Assembly (NCBI GenBank): GCA_947178145.1
Contig: CAMWXE010000040.1
Location: 1 to 47,885, forward strand
Reading direction: 5' to 3'
Length of the DNA stretch: 47,885 bases
From: an uncultured Lachnospiraceae bacterium
GTDB lineage: Bacteria > Bacillota > Clostridia > Lachnospirales > Lachnospiraceae
Positions 7,137-15,265 of the stretch are shown here, one piece after another (position 1 is the stretch's first letter; each line of letters opens with the position of its first letter). A program made the position numbers and the translations under genes. Below the pieces are notes generated by a model. That model was not told the DNA's origin. It worked only from the letters and a program-made list of their open reading frames with translations, and ran no database searches.

Positions 7137-8576
7137 ATGAAGCAATCCGGCTACCGTACCACCTTTCATATTTATTTGATATTTTTCTTATCACTTTTAG
7201 GAACCCTCATTGCCGTGTGCTGCCTTTTTGCAATGCTGATTACTGCGACAAATCCAAACGGTAAAAATGTCCGTAGCGACCAGCCTAAAATTTTTACACA
7301 AGATTTTTCAAAATACATTGTTTTCGTAAACGACACCCCTAAAATAAAACAGACAGGGCTTGAATTATTGCAGGAAACCCATGTAGGGCTGCAAATTCTG
7401 GACGCTGCCGGAAATGAAATATATGCGTTTCAAAAACCAAATACCGCACAGGACTATTATTCGAATACCGACCTTTTGCAGCTTTATCAGACGGGACACT
7501 TTGACAATGCAAGCCCGGAAGATATGACTGCTTTTATTGGTGTCATAACAGGAAACGAAAAAGACTATGCCTATGTTCTGTATTTCCCTATGAACATTCA
7601 AAAAGTAACCATGTATTTAAACGGAGAACGGTTTGCAGGCGGGAAAAAGGTAATCATTTTCATTATCGGCATTTTATTAGTAATCGTCCTTTTCTTAGGA
7701 TTGGGCTATGGACTATTGGTAACAAAAGCAATCAGCAGATTATCCGCTTCCATTCGGGATATTTCGGGACGCTGCTATCTGCCCGCCAAAGAAAAAGGCG
7801 CATTTCGAGATTTGATAAAAAGTCTGAACGAATTGGACGGGGAAGTAAGGGCGAGTGATCGTCTGCGTGAAAAAACAGAAAACCTACGCCGGGAATGGAT
7901 TTCTAATATTACCCATGACTTAAAAACTCCTTTGTCCCCGATAAAAGGATATGCGGAGATTTTATGTGATGATACAGAAAAGACAATCCCCCAATGTAAG
8001 CGGTATGCAGAAATAATGCTAAAAAACGCGGCATATATGGAAAATCTGATTGACGACTTAAAATTAACATGGCAATTAGAAAATGATATGCTTCCAATCA
8101 ACAGGCAGGAACAGAACATTGTCCGCTTTTTACGAGAATTATCCATTGACATTCTGAACCGCCCCAAATACGAGGAACGCACGATTGCATTTCAGTGTAG
8201 CGAAAATATAACAGACGAAACGGCTATATTTTCGTTTGATAAAAAGCTTTTCACACGGACATTTCAAAATCTGATTATCAATGCTTTTGTGCATGGCGGC
8301 AAAGATACGGAAGTAACCGTGCAAATTTCCGTTTCTGATTGTTGGCTGAATATAAACCTATCAGACAACGGAATAGGTATGAGTGCGGAAGAAACAGACC
8401 AATTATTTGATCGCTATTATAGAGGAACAAATACAGAGAGCAAGTCCGAAGGAACAGGCTTGGGGCTGGCGATTGCAAAAAGCATTATAGAACTTCATGG
8501 AGGTACAATTTCTGTTACCAGCAGTCCCGGAGCCGGAACCGCTTTTCTTATCCGCTTTCCAGTGTGCCAAAACTGA
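7137..8576 (+). CDS. Membrane sensor histidine kinase
   Basis: The ATG directly follows the TAA of the response regulator, so the pair is cotranscribed. The 479-residue protein has two membrane helices (about 12-34 and 170-195) enclosing an extracellular sensor of about 130 residues, a HAMP-like linker, a HisKA domain with phospho-acceptor His260 in NITHDLKTPLSP, and a HATPase domain with the N, G1 (DNGIGM) and G2 (GTGLGLAI) boxes. The large outer domain sets it apart from the sensor-less BceS type. In this context it probably detects a peptide or cell-wall agent handled by the ABC transporter. Confidence 0.9.
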   Translation: MKQSGYRTTFHIYLIFFLSLLGTLIAVCCLFAMLITATNPNGKNVRSDQPKIFTQDFSKYIVFVNDTPKIKQTGLELLQETHVGLQILDAAGNEIYAFQKPNTAQDYYSNTDLLQLYQTGHFDNASPEDMTAFIGVITGNEKDYAYVLYFPMNIQKVTMYLNGERFAGGKKVIIFIIGILLVIVLFLGLGYGLLVTKAISRLSASIRDISGRCYLPAKEKGAFRDLIKSLNELDGEVRASDRLREKTENLRREWISNITHDLKTPLSPIKGYAEILCDDTEKTIPQCKRYAEIMLKNAAYMENLIDDLKLTWQLENDMLPINRQEQNIVRFLRELSIDILNRPKYEERTIAFQCSENITDETAIFSFDKKLFTRTFQNLIINAFVHGGKDTEVTVQISVSDCWLNINLSDNGIGMSAEETDQLFDRYYRGTNTESKSEGTGLGLAIAKSIIELHGGTISVTSSPGAGTAFLIRFPVCQN

Positions 8577-8586
8577 CACACTGCAT

Positions 8587-8628
8587 TTAAGGTTAATTAA
8601 GATAGAATGAAAATGAGATTAAGGTTGA
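8587..8628 (+). promoter_or_regulatory. Candidate response-regulator-controlled promoter
   Basis: TAAGGT at 8588-8593 and TAAGAT at 8598-8603 are spaced 10 bases apart, the usual spacing of OmpR-family half-sites, and a further TTAAGGTT lies at 8619-8626. TAGAAT at 8603-8608 could be the -10 box, with the repeats in place of a -35 box. The likely regulator is the one encoded at 6432. Confidence 0.45.
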
Positions 8629-8669
8629 CCATCTACTATGTGAAATGTAGTGACGGTCAACCTTTTTTT
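8621..8669 (+). terminator. Intrinsic terminator or attenuator ahead of the ABC genes
   Basis: Ten-base perfect arms AAGGTTGACC (8621-8630) and GGTCAACCTT (8655-8664), with four further pairs inside, are followed by seven T. It lies after the last candidate promoter and before the transporter genes, so it may end the kinase operon or attenuate the ABC operon. Confidence 0.75.
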
Positions 8670-8692
8670 GATTACAGGTAAGGAGGTGGAAC

Positions 8693-8785
8693 ATGAACAT
8701 AAAAAGGGATTTCCATTTTTGGCAGCAATACCGTTTTGAAAGCAATCGAAAATGCGTTGAAATAGCGCATAGAAAGCAGGTGTAA
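8693..8785 (+). CDS. 30-residue ORF with strong ribosome site
   Basis: AAGGAGGTGGAAC precedes an ATG at 8693, and the frame codes for 30 residues (MNIKRDFHFWQQYRF... ending AHRKQV, rich in basic and aromatic residues) before TAA at 8783. It ends two bases before the TTG start of the permease. It could be a leader peptide coupling permease translation, or a small secreted or signalling peptide. I recognise no family. The ribosome site is the main evidence that it is translated. Confidence 0.45.
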   Translation: MNIKRDFHFWQQYRFESNRKCVEIAHRKQV

Positions 8786-8787
8786 AT

Positions 8788-11334
8788 TTGAAAATCATTC
8801 TAAAGTATATCTTAACAAACATACAGGAACGCAAGGTAAGAACCGCCGTTATGCTCCTGTCAATACTTCTGTCCGCTATGCTGTTGTTTGTATCCTTTTC
8901 TATTGGGGTGTCTTATGAAAGCGCACAGCGTAAAATGGCGCGTGGTATGGCGGGGAGTGCCACTGTTTCCGTGCAGAATGTGACGGGCGGCATTTATGCA
9001 GGGGATATTCCCACCCTGCCTGTCATACAGACAAAAGCCGGGATATTAGAGGGAACTTCCCTTTACCATGAAAACGGATATTACGAAACCGTTGATCTGC
9101 TTGCCGCTGATATGGACGCATTAAATCAGATCAACAAGCCGCGTCTGCGAAATGGCGGCGCAGCCGAAGGCTCCCGCGGCAGTCGCCAGATGGGTACGCA
9201 AGCGTCCCCGCCTGGCTCGTTGCCCGCGGAAATAACAAACTTTGTGGGCTATCAGATTATTCTGCCAGACAGGTTTACATCAAAGTATGGAATAGAAAAA
9301 GGCGATACTATCACCTTACAGATAGGCGGTTCGCCCATAGATTTTGAAGTGCTGGAAATCGCCGCTTATGATACGGTTTTCCTGCGCCATACAAGGGGAG
9401 CGACCGCCCTTTTACCTTTGGAAACCTTAAAAGAGATTTTGGGGCAAGACAACGGTTACAGTGAAATTCTGATCGAAGCCGCCGGGCATACCACTACAAA
9501 CGATTTAATCTCTGAATTGCGAAATGCCCTTGATACAGAAAAATACCGGGTATCAGAGATTGTCAATGAAATGCAGATCGCCGCCGACGCAAGACAGAAA
9601 TCTATGCCGTTTTTCCTTATCAGCTTTTTTTCACTGACTATGAGCGTTTTCATCATTTATAGCAGCTATAAAGTCATTACCTTAGACCGTTTGCCGATCA
9701 TAGGCACATTCCGCAGTATCGGCGCAACGAAAAAAGCCGTAACCCGTATTCTGCTTTTGGAAAGCCTATTTTACGGTTGTATAGGTGGGCTGATCGGTAT
9801 TCCTGTTGGTATCTTCGTATTAAAAGCTATTTTACAGGGAATGGGAAAGACACTTTCACAGGGAATAGAAATTCCTGTTATTATTTCTCTCCCCGGCGTT
9901 TTCCTTTCTTTTACCGTTGCAGTCACCGTATCGTTACTTTCTGCATGGCTGCCAGTCCGCAGGGCAAGCCGTCTGCCGATAAAAGATGTTGTTTTAGGCA
10001 CAGTGGAGGAATGTCATATCCCGCACCCGCTGATTGTTGGAATTGGAACCATTCTATTTGTCATATCAGTATTTTTGCCGCACCTTGCATCGGGAAATAT
10101 GCTCTATCTTGCAGGCGGCTTTTCTCTGCTGGGACTTATTGCGGCGACAATCCTTGTAATACCGATTTTCACCAATATTTTAAGCGGAGTTTTTGAACGT
10201 ATTTTTGGAGCGATAGTCGGAAACGAGGGCAGGATAGCCGCCCGTAACATGAAAGATAACAAAAACACTACACAAAACATAACTCTGCTGTTTATAAGCA
10301 TATCCGCGATTATTGCGATCAGCGTTGTGGGAAATTTTGTAACAACCTATATCAGCGACGTTTTTCATGGCGCGGAACTTCAAGGGTTTGCAGACGGACG
10401 TATGGAGCCGGAATTTGTGGAACGGGTGGAAGAAATGGAGGGGATTGAAAAGGTACTTGCTGTCTATGTATTTGAAAATACGATAAAAACAGGAGGTATC
10501 ACATTTTCCCGTTTAGAGGGTACAGATAATTTGGAGTGGTATCGTTCCATGCTGGCTCTAAAATTTACAGATAAAGGCTTATTGGAACAGGCTGCTGCTT
10601 CCTTTGGGAACAAAGAACGCTCTGTCATTTTAAGCGAGGATTGTTTGCAACGTACCGGCTTTTCAGTTGGGGACGAAATACTTCTCTCAAATGGAACAGA
10701 GGAAATTCCTTATACCATTGCTGGCAGTTTCAAATCAAGGGCAACGGATGTAGAAGCTGTTATCCCCGCTTACTGCGCTGTTTCAGACTTTGGAGCAACA
10801 GTCTATGACTTCTTAGCTTATACAGCCGCAGACCCCGACGCAATCATGGTACAGATACGGGCTTTATTTGGGGAAACATCAAATTGGAGCCGCACCGTAG
10901 AGGAATTTAATTCAGACGCACTTTCAACCGTTGGCGCATTTTTAGAACCAATGCACACCATGACCTATTTTATCCTGCTGCTTGCAACCGTCGGTGTGAT
11001 CAACAATCTTTTGATTAACTATATGCAGAAACGGCGCACGATTGCCATGTATAAATCCATTGGTCTATCTAACCGCCAAAACAGGAAAATGACATTGATA
11101 GAGGGCGCATCGATCGGGCTTATCGGTGCAGTAATCGCTGTTTTTGTTTCCTACATGGAAATTCAGACAATTTTCCTTGTGGCAGCTCCCAAAATCTCCA
11201 TGCTGCCGGAACTGGATTTATGGACGTTTCTTGCCGCAGGGGGATTAGGGATCTTCATTACGCTGTTAGGTTCCGTCGTACCATTCATGAAAAGTCGTAA
11301 TATGAAACTGATAGAAGAAATTAAATTTGAATAG
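8788..11334 (+). CDS. FtsX/MacB-type ABC transporter permease
   Basis: The 848-residue protein has the doubled FtsX layout: an N-terminal membrane helix (about 17-40), a large extracellular domain, three helices around 275-400, two central helices around 410-470, a further helix near 500-520, a second extracellular domain, and three C-terminal helices (about 725-835). It starts with TTG at 8788, with AGCAGGTG just upstream. Transporters of this type paired with two-component systems usually give resistance to, or sense, antimicrobial peptides. It overlaps no partner but the ATPase follows after 13 bases. A GC-rich in-frame stretch at residues 125-147 looks inserted (see 9160-9228). Confidence 0.88.
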   Translation: MKIILKYILTNIQERKVRTAVMLLSILLSAMLLFVSFSIGVSYESAQRKMARGMAGSATVSVQNVTGGIYAGDIPTLPVIQTKAGILEGTSLYHENGYYETVDLLAADMDALNQINKPRLRNGGAAEGSRGSRQMGTQASPPGSLPAEITNFVGYQIILPDRFTSKYGIEKGDTITLQIGGSPIDFEVLEIAAYDTVFLRHTRGATALLPLETLKEILGQDNGYSEILIEAAGHTTTNDLISELRNALDTEKYRVSEIVNEMQIAADARQKSMPFFLISFFSLTMSVFIIYSSYKVITLDRLPIIGTFRSIGATKKAVTRILLLESLFYGCIGGLIGIPVGIFVLKAILQGMGKTLSQGIEIPVIISLPGVFLSFTVAVTVSLLSAWLPVRRASRLPIKDVVLGTVEECHIPHPLIVGIGTILFVISVFLPHLASGNMLYLAGGFSLLGLIAATILVIPIFTNILSGVFERIFGAIVGNEGRIAARNMKDNKNTTQNITLLFISISAIIAISVVGNFVTTYISDVFHGAELQGFADGRMEPEFVERVEEMEGIEKVLAVYVFENTIKTGGITFSRLEGTDNLEWYRSMLALKFTDKGLLEQAAASFGNKERSVILSEDCLQRTGFSVGDEILLSNGTEEIPYTIAGSFKSRATDVEAVIPAYCAVSDFGATVYDFLAYTAADPDAIMVQIRALFGETSNWSRTVEEFNSDALSTVGAFLEPMHTMTYFILLLATVGVINNLLINYMQKRRTIAMYKSIGLSNRQNRKMTLIEGASIGLIGAVIAVFVSYMEIQTIFLVAAPKISMLPELDLWTFLAAGGLGIFITLLGSVVPFMKSRNMKLIEEIKFE
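9160..9228 (+). other. GC-rich in-frame insertion in the permease gene
   Basis: Sixty-nine bases (23 codons, Ala-Ala-Glu-Gly-Ser... to Leu-Pro-Ala) are about three-quarters G+C by my count, far above the surrounding gene. They code for a Gly/Ser/Pro/Arg-rich segment unlike the flanking extracellular domain. Removing them rejoins LRNGG to EITNFVGYQ in frame. It resembles a small mobile palindromic or spacer element that has settled inside a reading frame. Confidence 0.5.
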
Positions 11335-11347
11335 GAGGCATTGTCAC

Positions 11348-12034
11348 ATGAGAGAATTAACAGAAAAAATCGTTATTGAGGGGAAAAGCATTGTAAAAGA
11401 CTTTCAGCTTGGCGATACCAGAACAAGGGTATTGAAAAGCATATCTTTGAAAGTTTCGCAAGGAGAATTTGTTTCTATCATGGGGCAATCCGGTTCCGGT
11501 AAAAGTACCCTGCTTTATATTCTTGGTGGTCTTGATACGCCTACAAGCGGAGCTGTCTTTCTCAATGGCATAGATATATCGAAGCTGGGTGATGAAAAAA
11601 TGAGCCGGATAAGGCGGCAGAATATAGGCTTTGTATTCCAGTTCTATAATCTTATCCCAAACTTGAACGTAGAGGAAAATATCATGCTCCCGCTTTTGTT
11701 GGACGGAAAGAAAATGCGTGACTATAAAAATGAGCTTGCTGAAATTTTAGAGGTTGTCGGCTTATCTGACAGGAGAAAACACACGCCCCGCGAGTTGTCC
11801 GGCGGGCAGCAACAGCGTGTTGCAATCGCCCGCGCATTGATCGGCAAGCCCCAAATTTTGTTTGCTGACGAGCCAACGGGAAACCTTGACAGCCGTACCG
11901 GGGCAGACATTATGAATTTGCTGCAGGAGATCAACCAGGAAAGCAGACAGACAATTGTCATGGTTACTCATTCGCCAGAAGCTGCAAAAAGCAGCAGCCG
12001 GATTATTACAGTGAGTGACGGAATAATTGCATAA
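11348..12034 (+). CDS. ABC transporter ATP-binding protein
   Basis: The 228-residue ATPase has Walker A GQSGSGKST, Q-loop, signature LSGGQQQR, Walker B ILFADEPTGNLD and the H-loop His in MVTHSPEAA, the pattern of the LolD/MacB/BceA branch that pairs with FtsX-type permeases. The start at 11348 is preferred because ATAGGAGG lies nine bases upstream; frames starting earlier overlap the permease stop. It powers the 848-residue permease encoded just upstream. The relic integrase follows about 60 bases later. Confidence 0.92.
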   Translation: MRELTEKIVIEGKSIVKDFQLGDTRTRVLKSISLKVSQGEFVSIMGQSGSGKSTLLYILGGLDTPTSGAVFLNGIDISKLGDEKMSRIRRQNIGFVFQFYNLIPNLNVEENIMLPLLLDGKKMRDYKNELAEILEVVGLSDRRKHTPRELSGGQQQRVAIARALIGKPQILFADEPTGNLDSRTGADIMNLLQEINQESRQTIVMVTHSPEAAKSSSRIITVSDGIIA

Positions 12035-12094
12035 CCATTCCATTAACTGAATAAAAAAGCAATCTGCCGTGCGACGGCAAAAGAAAAAAAGCCG

Positions 12095-12324
12095 TGCATT
12101 TTGCGTTCGGGAGAGAGCCAGAGAAAAGACGGGAGATATGCTTACAAATATACCGATACTTTGGGTAAAGTGCTATTTGTCTATGCTTGGAAGTTAGTAC
12201 CTACGGACAAGACCCCTGTCGGGAAGCGTGACGACATATCTATTAGAACACCACACAGGGGCGCAAGCGGCTTATGAAGCTGCTGGAAGCGGATAAACTT
12301 GGTTCCTGCTTCAAACACTCATAA
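12095..12324 (+). pseudogene. Decayed Tn916-family integrase (N-terminal part)
   Basis: Frame 12101 reads ILRSGESQRKDGRYAYKY and then DTLGKVLFVYAWKL and VPTDKTPVGKRDD, which is the N-terminal arm-binding region of Tn916/Tn1549-type tyrosine integrases as I know them. It hits TGA at 12275. A second frame from 12253 reads GRKRLMKLLEADKLG, matching the next conserved block of the same family, and stops at 12322. The catalytic domain is absent. There is thus an internal deletion with a frameshift and loss of the 3' two-thirds. It marks the right end of the element that brought the 6.2-12.0 kb genes. Confidence 0.75.
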
Positions 12325-12354
12325 GTGGAGTAATCTAAAGTATGAATAAAATAA

Positions 12355-12389
12355 TGAAGGCATAAGTAAACTGAATACTTATGCCTTCA
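12355..12389 (-). terminator. Hairpin downstream of the HAD gene
   Basis: Fourteen-base perfect arms (TGAAGGCATAAGTA and complement) enclose a seven-base loop. On the minus strand it is followed by CATTATTTTATT, so it probably terminates the HAD-hydrolase transcript. Between here and 12447 nothing else is visible. Confidence 0.6.
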
Positions 12390-12447
12390 CTGCTCTATAC
12401 TGCTTTTGCAATAATTTACTTATTCCCAAAGCCCATCCTGTTGCACC

Positions 12448-13104
12448 CTATTCAAACAAAAATTCTGCCAATTCCTCTACTTTCGTAAAATAGACATCAC
12501 TGTTCTTTCTCATGAAATCCCTTATTTCGGTAATGTCGTTCGCCCATCCCGCGCCGACAAAAGGCACACCGTACGCTTTCGCCATGTCATAGCCAGGCTT
12601 TAAATCATCCACCATCACCATCTCCTCTGGTCTTAACCGGTACTTCTGCGATATCACTTCCAACGCGTACGTGCTGGGCTTTCTCTGCTCCGGCGGATAC
12701 TCCCAGCCAAAGATCATGTCTGGCATCGGCAGATGGTTTGCCTCATAATCCCGCCTGATATTGAAATCATAGGAGTGCGATATCACACACACAATACCTC
12801 CCTCCGCCTTCTGACGCCCGATGATCTCCCGCATTCCGTCATAGACCTTTGCCGTATGTCCCGACACATAGCTCTTCCAGCACTCGACTTCCCTCTCGAG
12901 TTCCTCGTCTGTCATGCCAAGCTTCTCCACACAGTAGGGCGTAAAGCCCGGATCAAAATTCTCCCGGAAGTAGTCATCAAGCGATATGGTCACTCCTGGC
13001 CTCAACAGCCTGAGTGCCTCCAAAAATGCCGGATAGTGTATGGTGGCAGTGCTGTTGACCACTGTATCATCGTGGTCTAGTATCAGACATTTATACTTCA
13101 TCAT
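12448..13104 (-). CDS. HAD-superfamily hydrolase
   Basis: The roughly 219-residue protein has HAD motif I (LDHDDTVV, nucleophile and acid Asp at about residues 9 and 11), motif II Ser in VISHSYD, motif III Lys near RKPSTYAL and motif IV Asp pair in MVDDLKPG. An alpha-helical cap (residues about 20-95) places it with phosphoglycolate phosphatase-like enzymes; the substrate is unknown. GAAAGG six bases upstream supports the ATG at 13104. It starts 44 bases after the glnS stop and may be cotranscribed with it. Confidence 0.85.
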   Translation of the reverse strand: MMKYKCLILDHDDTVVNSTATIHYPAFLEALRLLRPGVTISLDDYFRENFDPGFTPYCVEKLGMTDEELEREVECWKSYVSGHTAKVYDGMREIIGRQKAEGGIVCVISHSYDFNIRRDYEANHLPMPDMIFGWEYPPEQRKPSTYALEVISQKYRLRPEEMVMVDDLKPGYDMAKAYGVPFVGAGWANDITEIRDFMRKNSDVYFTKVEELAEFLFE

Positions 13105-13147
13105 TCTCATCCTTTCGCAGCTCTTCAGCGCTTTCCTGCTTTCCTTC

Positions 13148-14851
13148 CTATTTCGGCAGCACAAAGGAGCTTTTCAGCGATACGATTCTGTTGAACACAA
13201 GCGCATCTGGCTTAGAATCTCTGCTGTCCACATTGAAAAATCCCTGTCTCACAAACTGGAAACTGTCATATGGCTTTGCATCCTTCAACGCCGGTTCGAC
13301 ATAGCACTCCTTCAGCACAGTCAGAGAATTGGGATTGAGATTCAGCGAGCCGTCCTCATTATAGACGCCTTTCTCCTCGTCGATCAGATTCTCGTATAAC
13401 CGCACCTCTGCCTTAACCGCATACGGCACTGGAACCCAGTGAATCGTTCCCTTTACCTTTCTGCCTGTAAAGCCACTGCCCTGCTTTGTCTCCGGATCGT
13501 ATGTGCAGTGCACAACTGTCACCTTGCCGTTTTCATCCTTTTCATAGCTTTCGCACTTTACAAAATATGCACTCATGAGACGCACTTCATTTCCCGGAAA
13601 CAGCCTGAAATACTTCTTTGGCGGCTCCTCCATAAAGTCATCCCTGTCAATATAGAGCTCCCTGCAGAACGGAACCTGTCGGGATCCGAGGGACTCGTTT
13701 TCAAGATTGTTTGGCACCTCGAGATACTCTGTCTCTCCCTCCAGGTAGTTGTCAATCACAAGCTTCACAGGGTCAAGCGCCGCCATCATTCTCGGCTTTT
13801 TGAGCTTTAAGTCCTCGCGGATACAGTACTCGAGCATCGCGTAATCCGTGGAGGAATTTGCCTTGCTCACACCGCAGAGCTCCACAAATTTCTGGATAGA
13901 CTCCGGCGTAAATCCGCGTCTTCTGAGCGCTGCAATCGATACAAGCCTCGGATCGTCCCACCCGTCAACAATACCATCCTGGACAAGCTTCTTGATGTAA
14001 CGCTTGCCGGTCACGACGTTTGTCAGGTACATTTTTGCCTGCTCAATCTGCCGCGGCCGGCTGGGATACTCGATCTCCTGCACTACCCAGTCGTACAGCG
14101 GTCTGTGGTCCTCGAACTCCAATGTACAGATCGAGTGCGTGATCCCCTCAATGGCATCCTCAATCGGGTGCGCGAAATCATACATTGGATAGATACACCA
14201 CTTGTCGCCGGTATTATGATGCGTCATGTGCGCCACACGGTAAATAACCGGATCGCGCATATTGAGATTCGGCGAAGTCATATCAATGCGCGCGCGCAGC
14301 ACCTTCTCACCGTCTGCAAATTTACCGTTTTTCATATCCTCAAAGAGCTGTAAATTCTCCTCCACGGAACGGCTGCTGGACGGATCTTCCTTTCCCGGCT
14401 CAGTGAAAGAACCCCTGTACTCTTTGAGCTGCTCTGCCGTCAGGTCAGACACATACGCCTTACCCTTTTTGATCAGTTTCACCGCGCACTCGTACATCTG
14501 GTCAAAATAATCGGAGGCAAAGAAAAGCCTGTCCTCCCAGTCTGCGCCAAGCCACTTGACATCCGCCTTGATGGACTCCACGAACTCGATATCCTCCTTA
14601 GTCGGATTGGTATCGTCAAAACGCATGTTGAATTTTCCGCCATATTCCTTTGCAATCCCATAGTTCACAAGAATTGCCTTGGCATGTCCGATGTGAAGAT
14701 AACCGTTCGGCTCCGGCGGGAAACGCGTGTGCACAGTGTCATACACCCCTTCCGCCAAATCCTTGTCAATCAACTGTTCGATAAAATTTCTCGAAACGAC
14801 TTCTTTTCCCTCAGCAGCCACTTCCGCTGTATTTTTTTCTGCGTCACTCAT
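13148..14851 (-). CDS. glnS: Glutaminyl-tRNA synthetase
   Basis: The 567-residue class I synthetase charges tRNA-Gln with glutamine. The Rossmann domain shows the [16 protein letters not shown] signature (HIGH motif) near residue 45-60 and the GlnRS-specific insertions RFDDTNP and [15 protein letters not shown]; the C-terminal half is the beta-barrel anticodon-binding domain. The second signature, MSK in enterobacterial GlnRS, reads [10 protein letters not shown] here. GAGGAG lies eight bases upstream of the second in-frame ATG (14851), which I prefer to 14857. Presence of GlnRS means this organism can make Gln-tRNA directly. No T-box leader was found upstream. Confidence 0.93.
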   Translation of the reverse strand: MSDAEKNTAEVAAEGKEVVSRNFIEQLIDKDLAEGVYDTVHTRFPPEPNGYLHIGHAKAILVNYGIAKEYGGKFNMRFDDTNPTKEDIEFVESIKADVKWLGADWEDRLFFASDYFDQMYECAVKLIKKGKAYVSDLTAEQLKEYRGSFTEPGKEDPSSSRSVEENLQLFEDMKNGKFADGEKVLRARIDMTSPNLNMRDPVIYRVAHMTHHNTGDKWCIYPMYDFAHPIEDAIEGITHSICTLEFEDHRPLYDWVVQEIEYPSRPRQIEQAKMYLTNVVTGKRYIKKLVQDGIVDGWDDPRLVSIAALRRRGFTPESIQKFVELCGVSKANSSTDYAMLEYCIREDLKLKKPRMMAALDPVKLVIDNYLEGETEYLEVPNNLENESLGSRQVPFCRELYIDRDDFMEEPPKKYFRLFPGNEVRLMSAYFVKCESYEKDENGKVTVVHCTYDPETKQGSGFTGRKVKGTIHWVPVPYAVKAEVRLYENLIDEEKGVYNEDGSLNLNPNSLTVLKECYVEPALKDAKPYDSFQFVRQGFFNVDSRDSKPDALVFNRIVSLKSSFVLPK

Positions 14852-15265
14852 CTTCATGTCTCCTCATCATAAAATAATTCAAATAGCAACGATTCAGTAC
14901 TTTCCTAGTGCAATTTCCTGTACCAAACAATTGTCAAATATTATTTATTGTAATATAAGAGTAGTCCTTTTGTAAAGTTATTCCAGAATTTTTCCCATAC
15001 ACCGCTACTGAAGTGCATTATCACCTATCTCATCACAATTAAATATTTGCAAAATCATCATAGTTCACCCTGTTTGTCGCAAAAAACTTTTCATTGTCCA
15101 ATACATACTCACAGTCAGCAGGCAGGCAGCCTGTCTTTCCCTATAAATATACACAGCATATCAGCAACTCGCCTTCAACATCTCATCAGATTCCTATATT
15201 ACCATACCAAATTATATCACAACCACAACAATATTCCTATCAAAAAATACCTAAGTATTTACGCC
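14852..15265. other. Intergenic gap with no gene seen
   Basis: About 410 AT-rich bases separate the exporter permease from glnS on the same strand. I see no credible ORF, no T-box core motif and no strong terminator. A TTGACA at about 14937-14932 on the minus strand could be a glnS -35 box but lacks a clear -10 partner. Confidence 0.5.

Noticed and set aside
8693..8785. Homology of the 30-residue ORF to pneumococcal Pep27
   Set aside because: The lengths and locus type are similar, but residue agreement by eye is limited to a few basic and aromatic positions, which is not evidence of homology.
9777..10196. 139-codon ORF within the FtsX permease
   Set aside because: It lies in another frame of a clearly coding gene, lacks a ribosome site, and has the Cys/His/Arg-rich composition of a shadow frame.
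14858..15265. Possible T-box leader for glnS
   Set aside because: The long leader suggested it, but the conserved antiterminator core (complement of CGCGGTNCCACCCT on the plus strand) and a terminator are absent.
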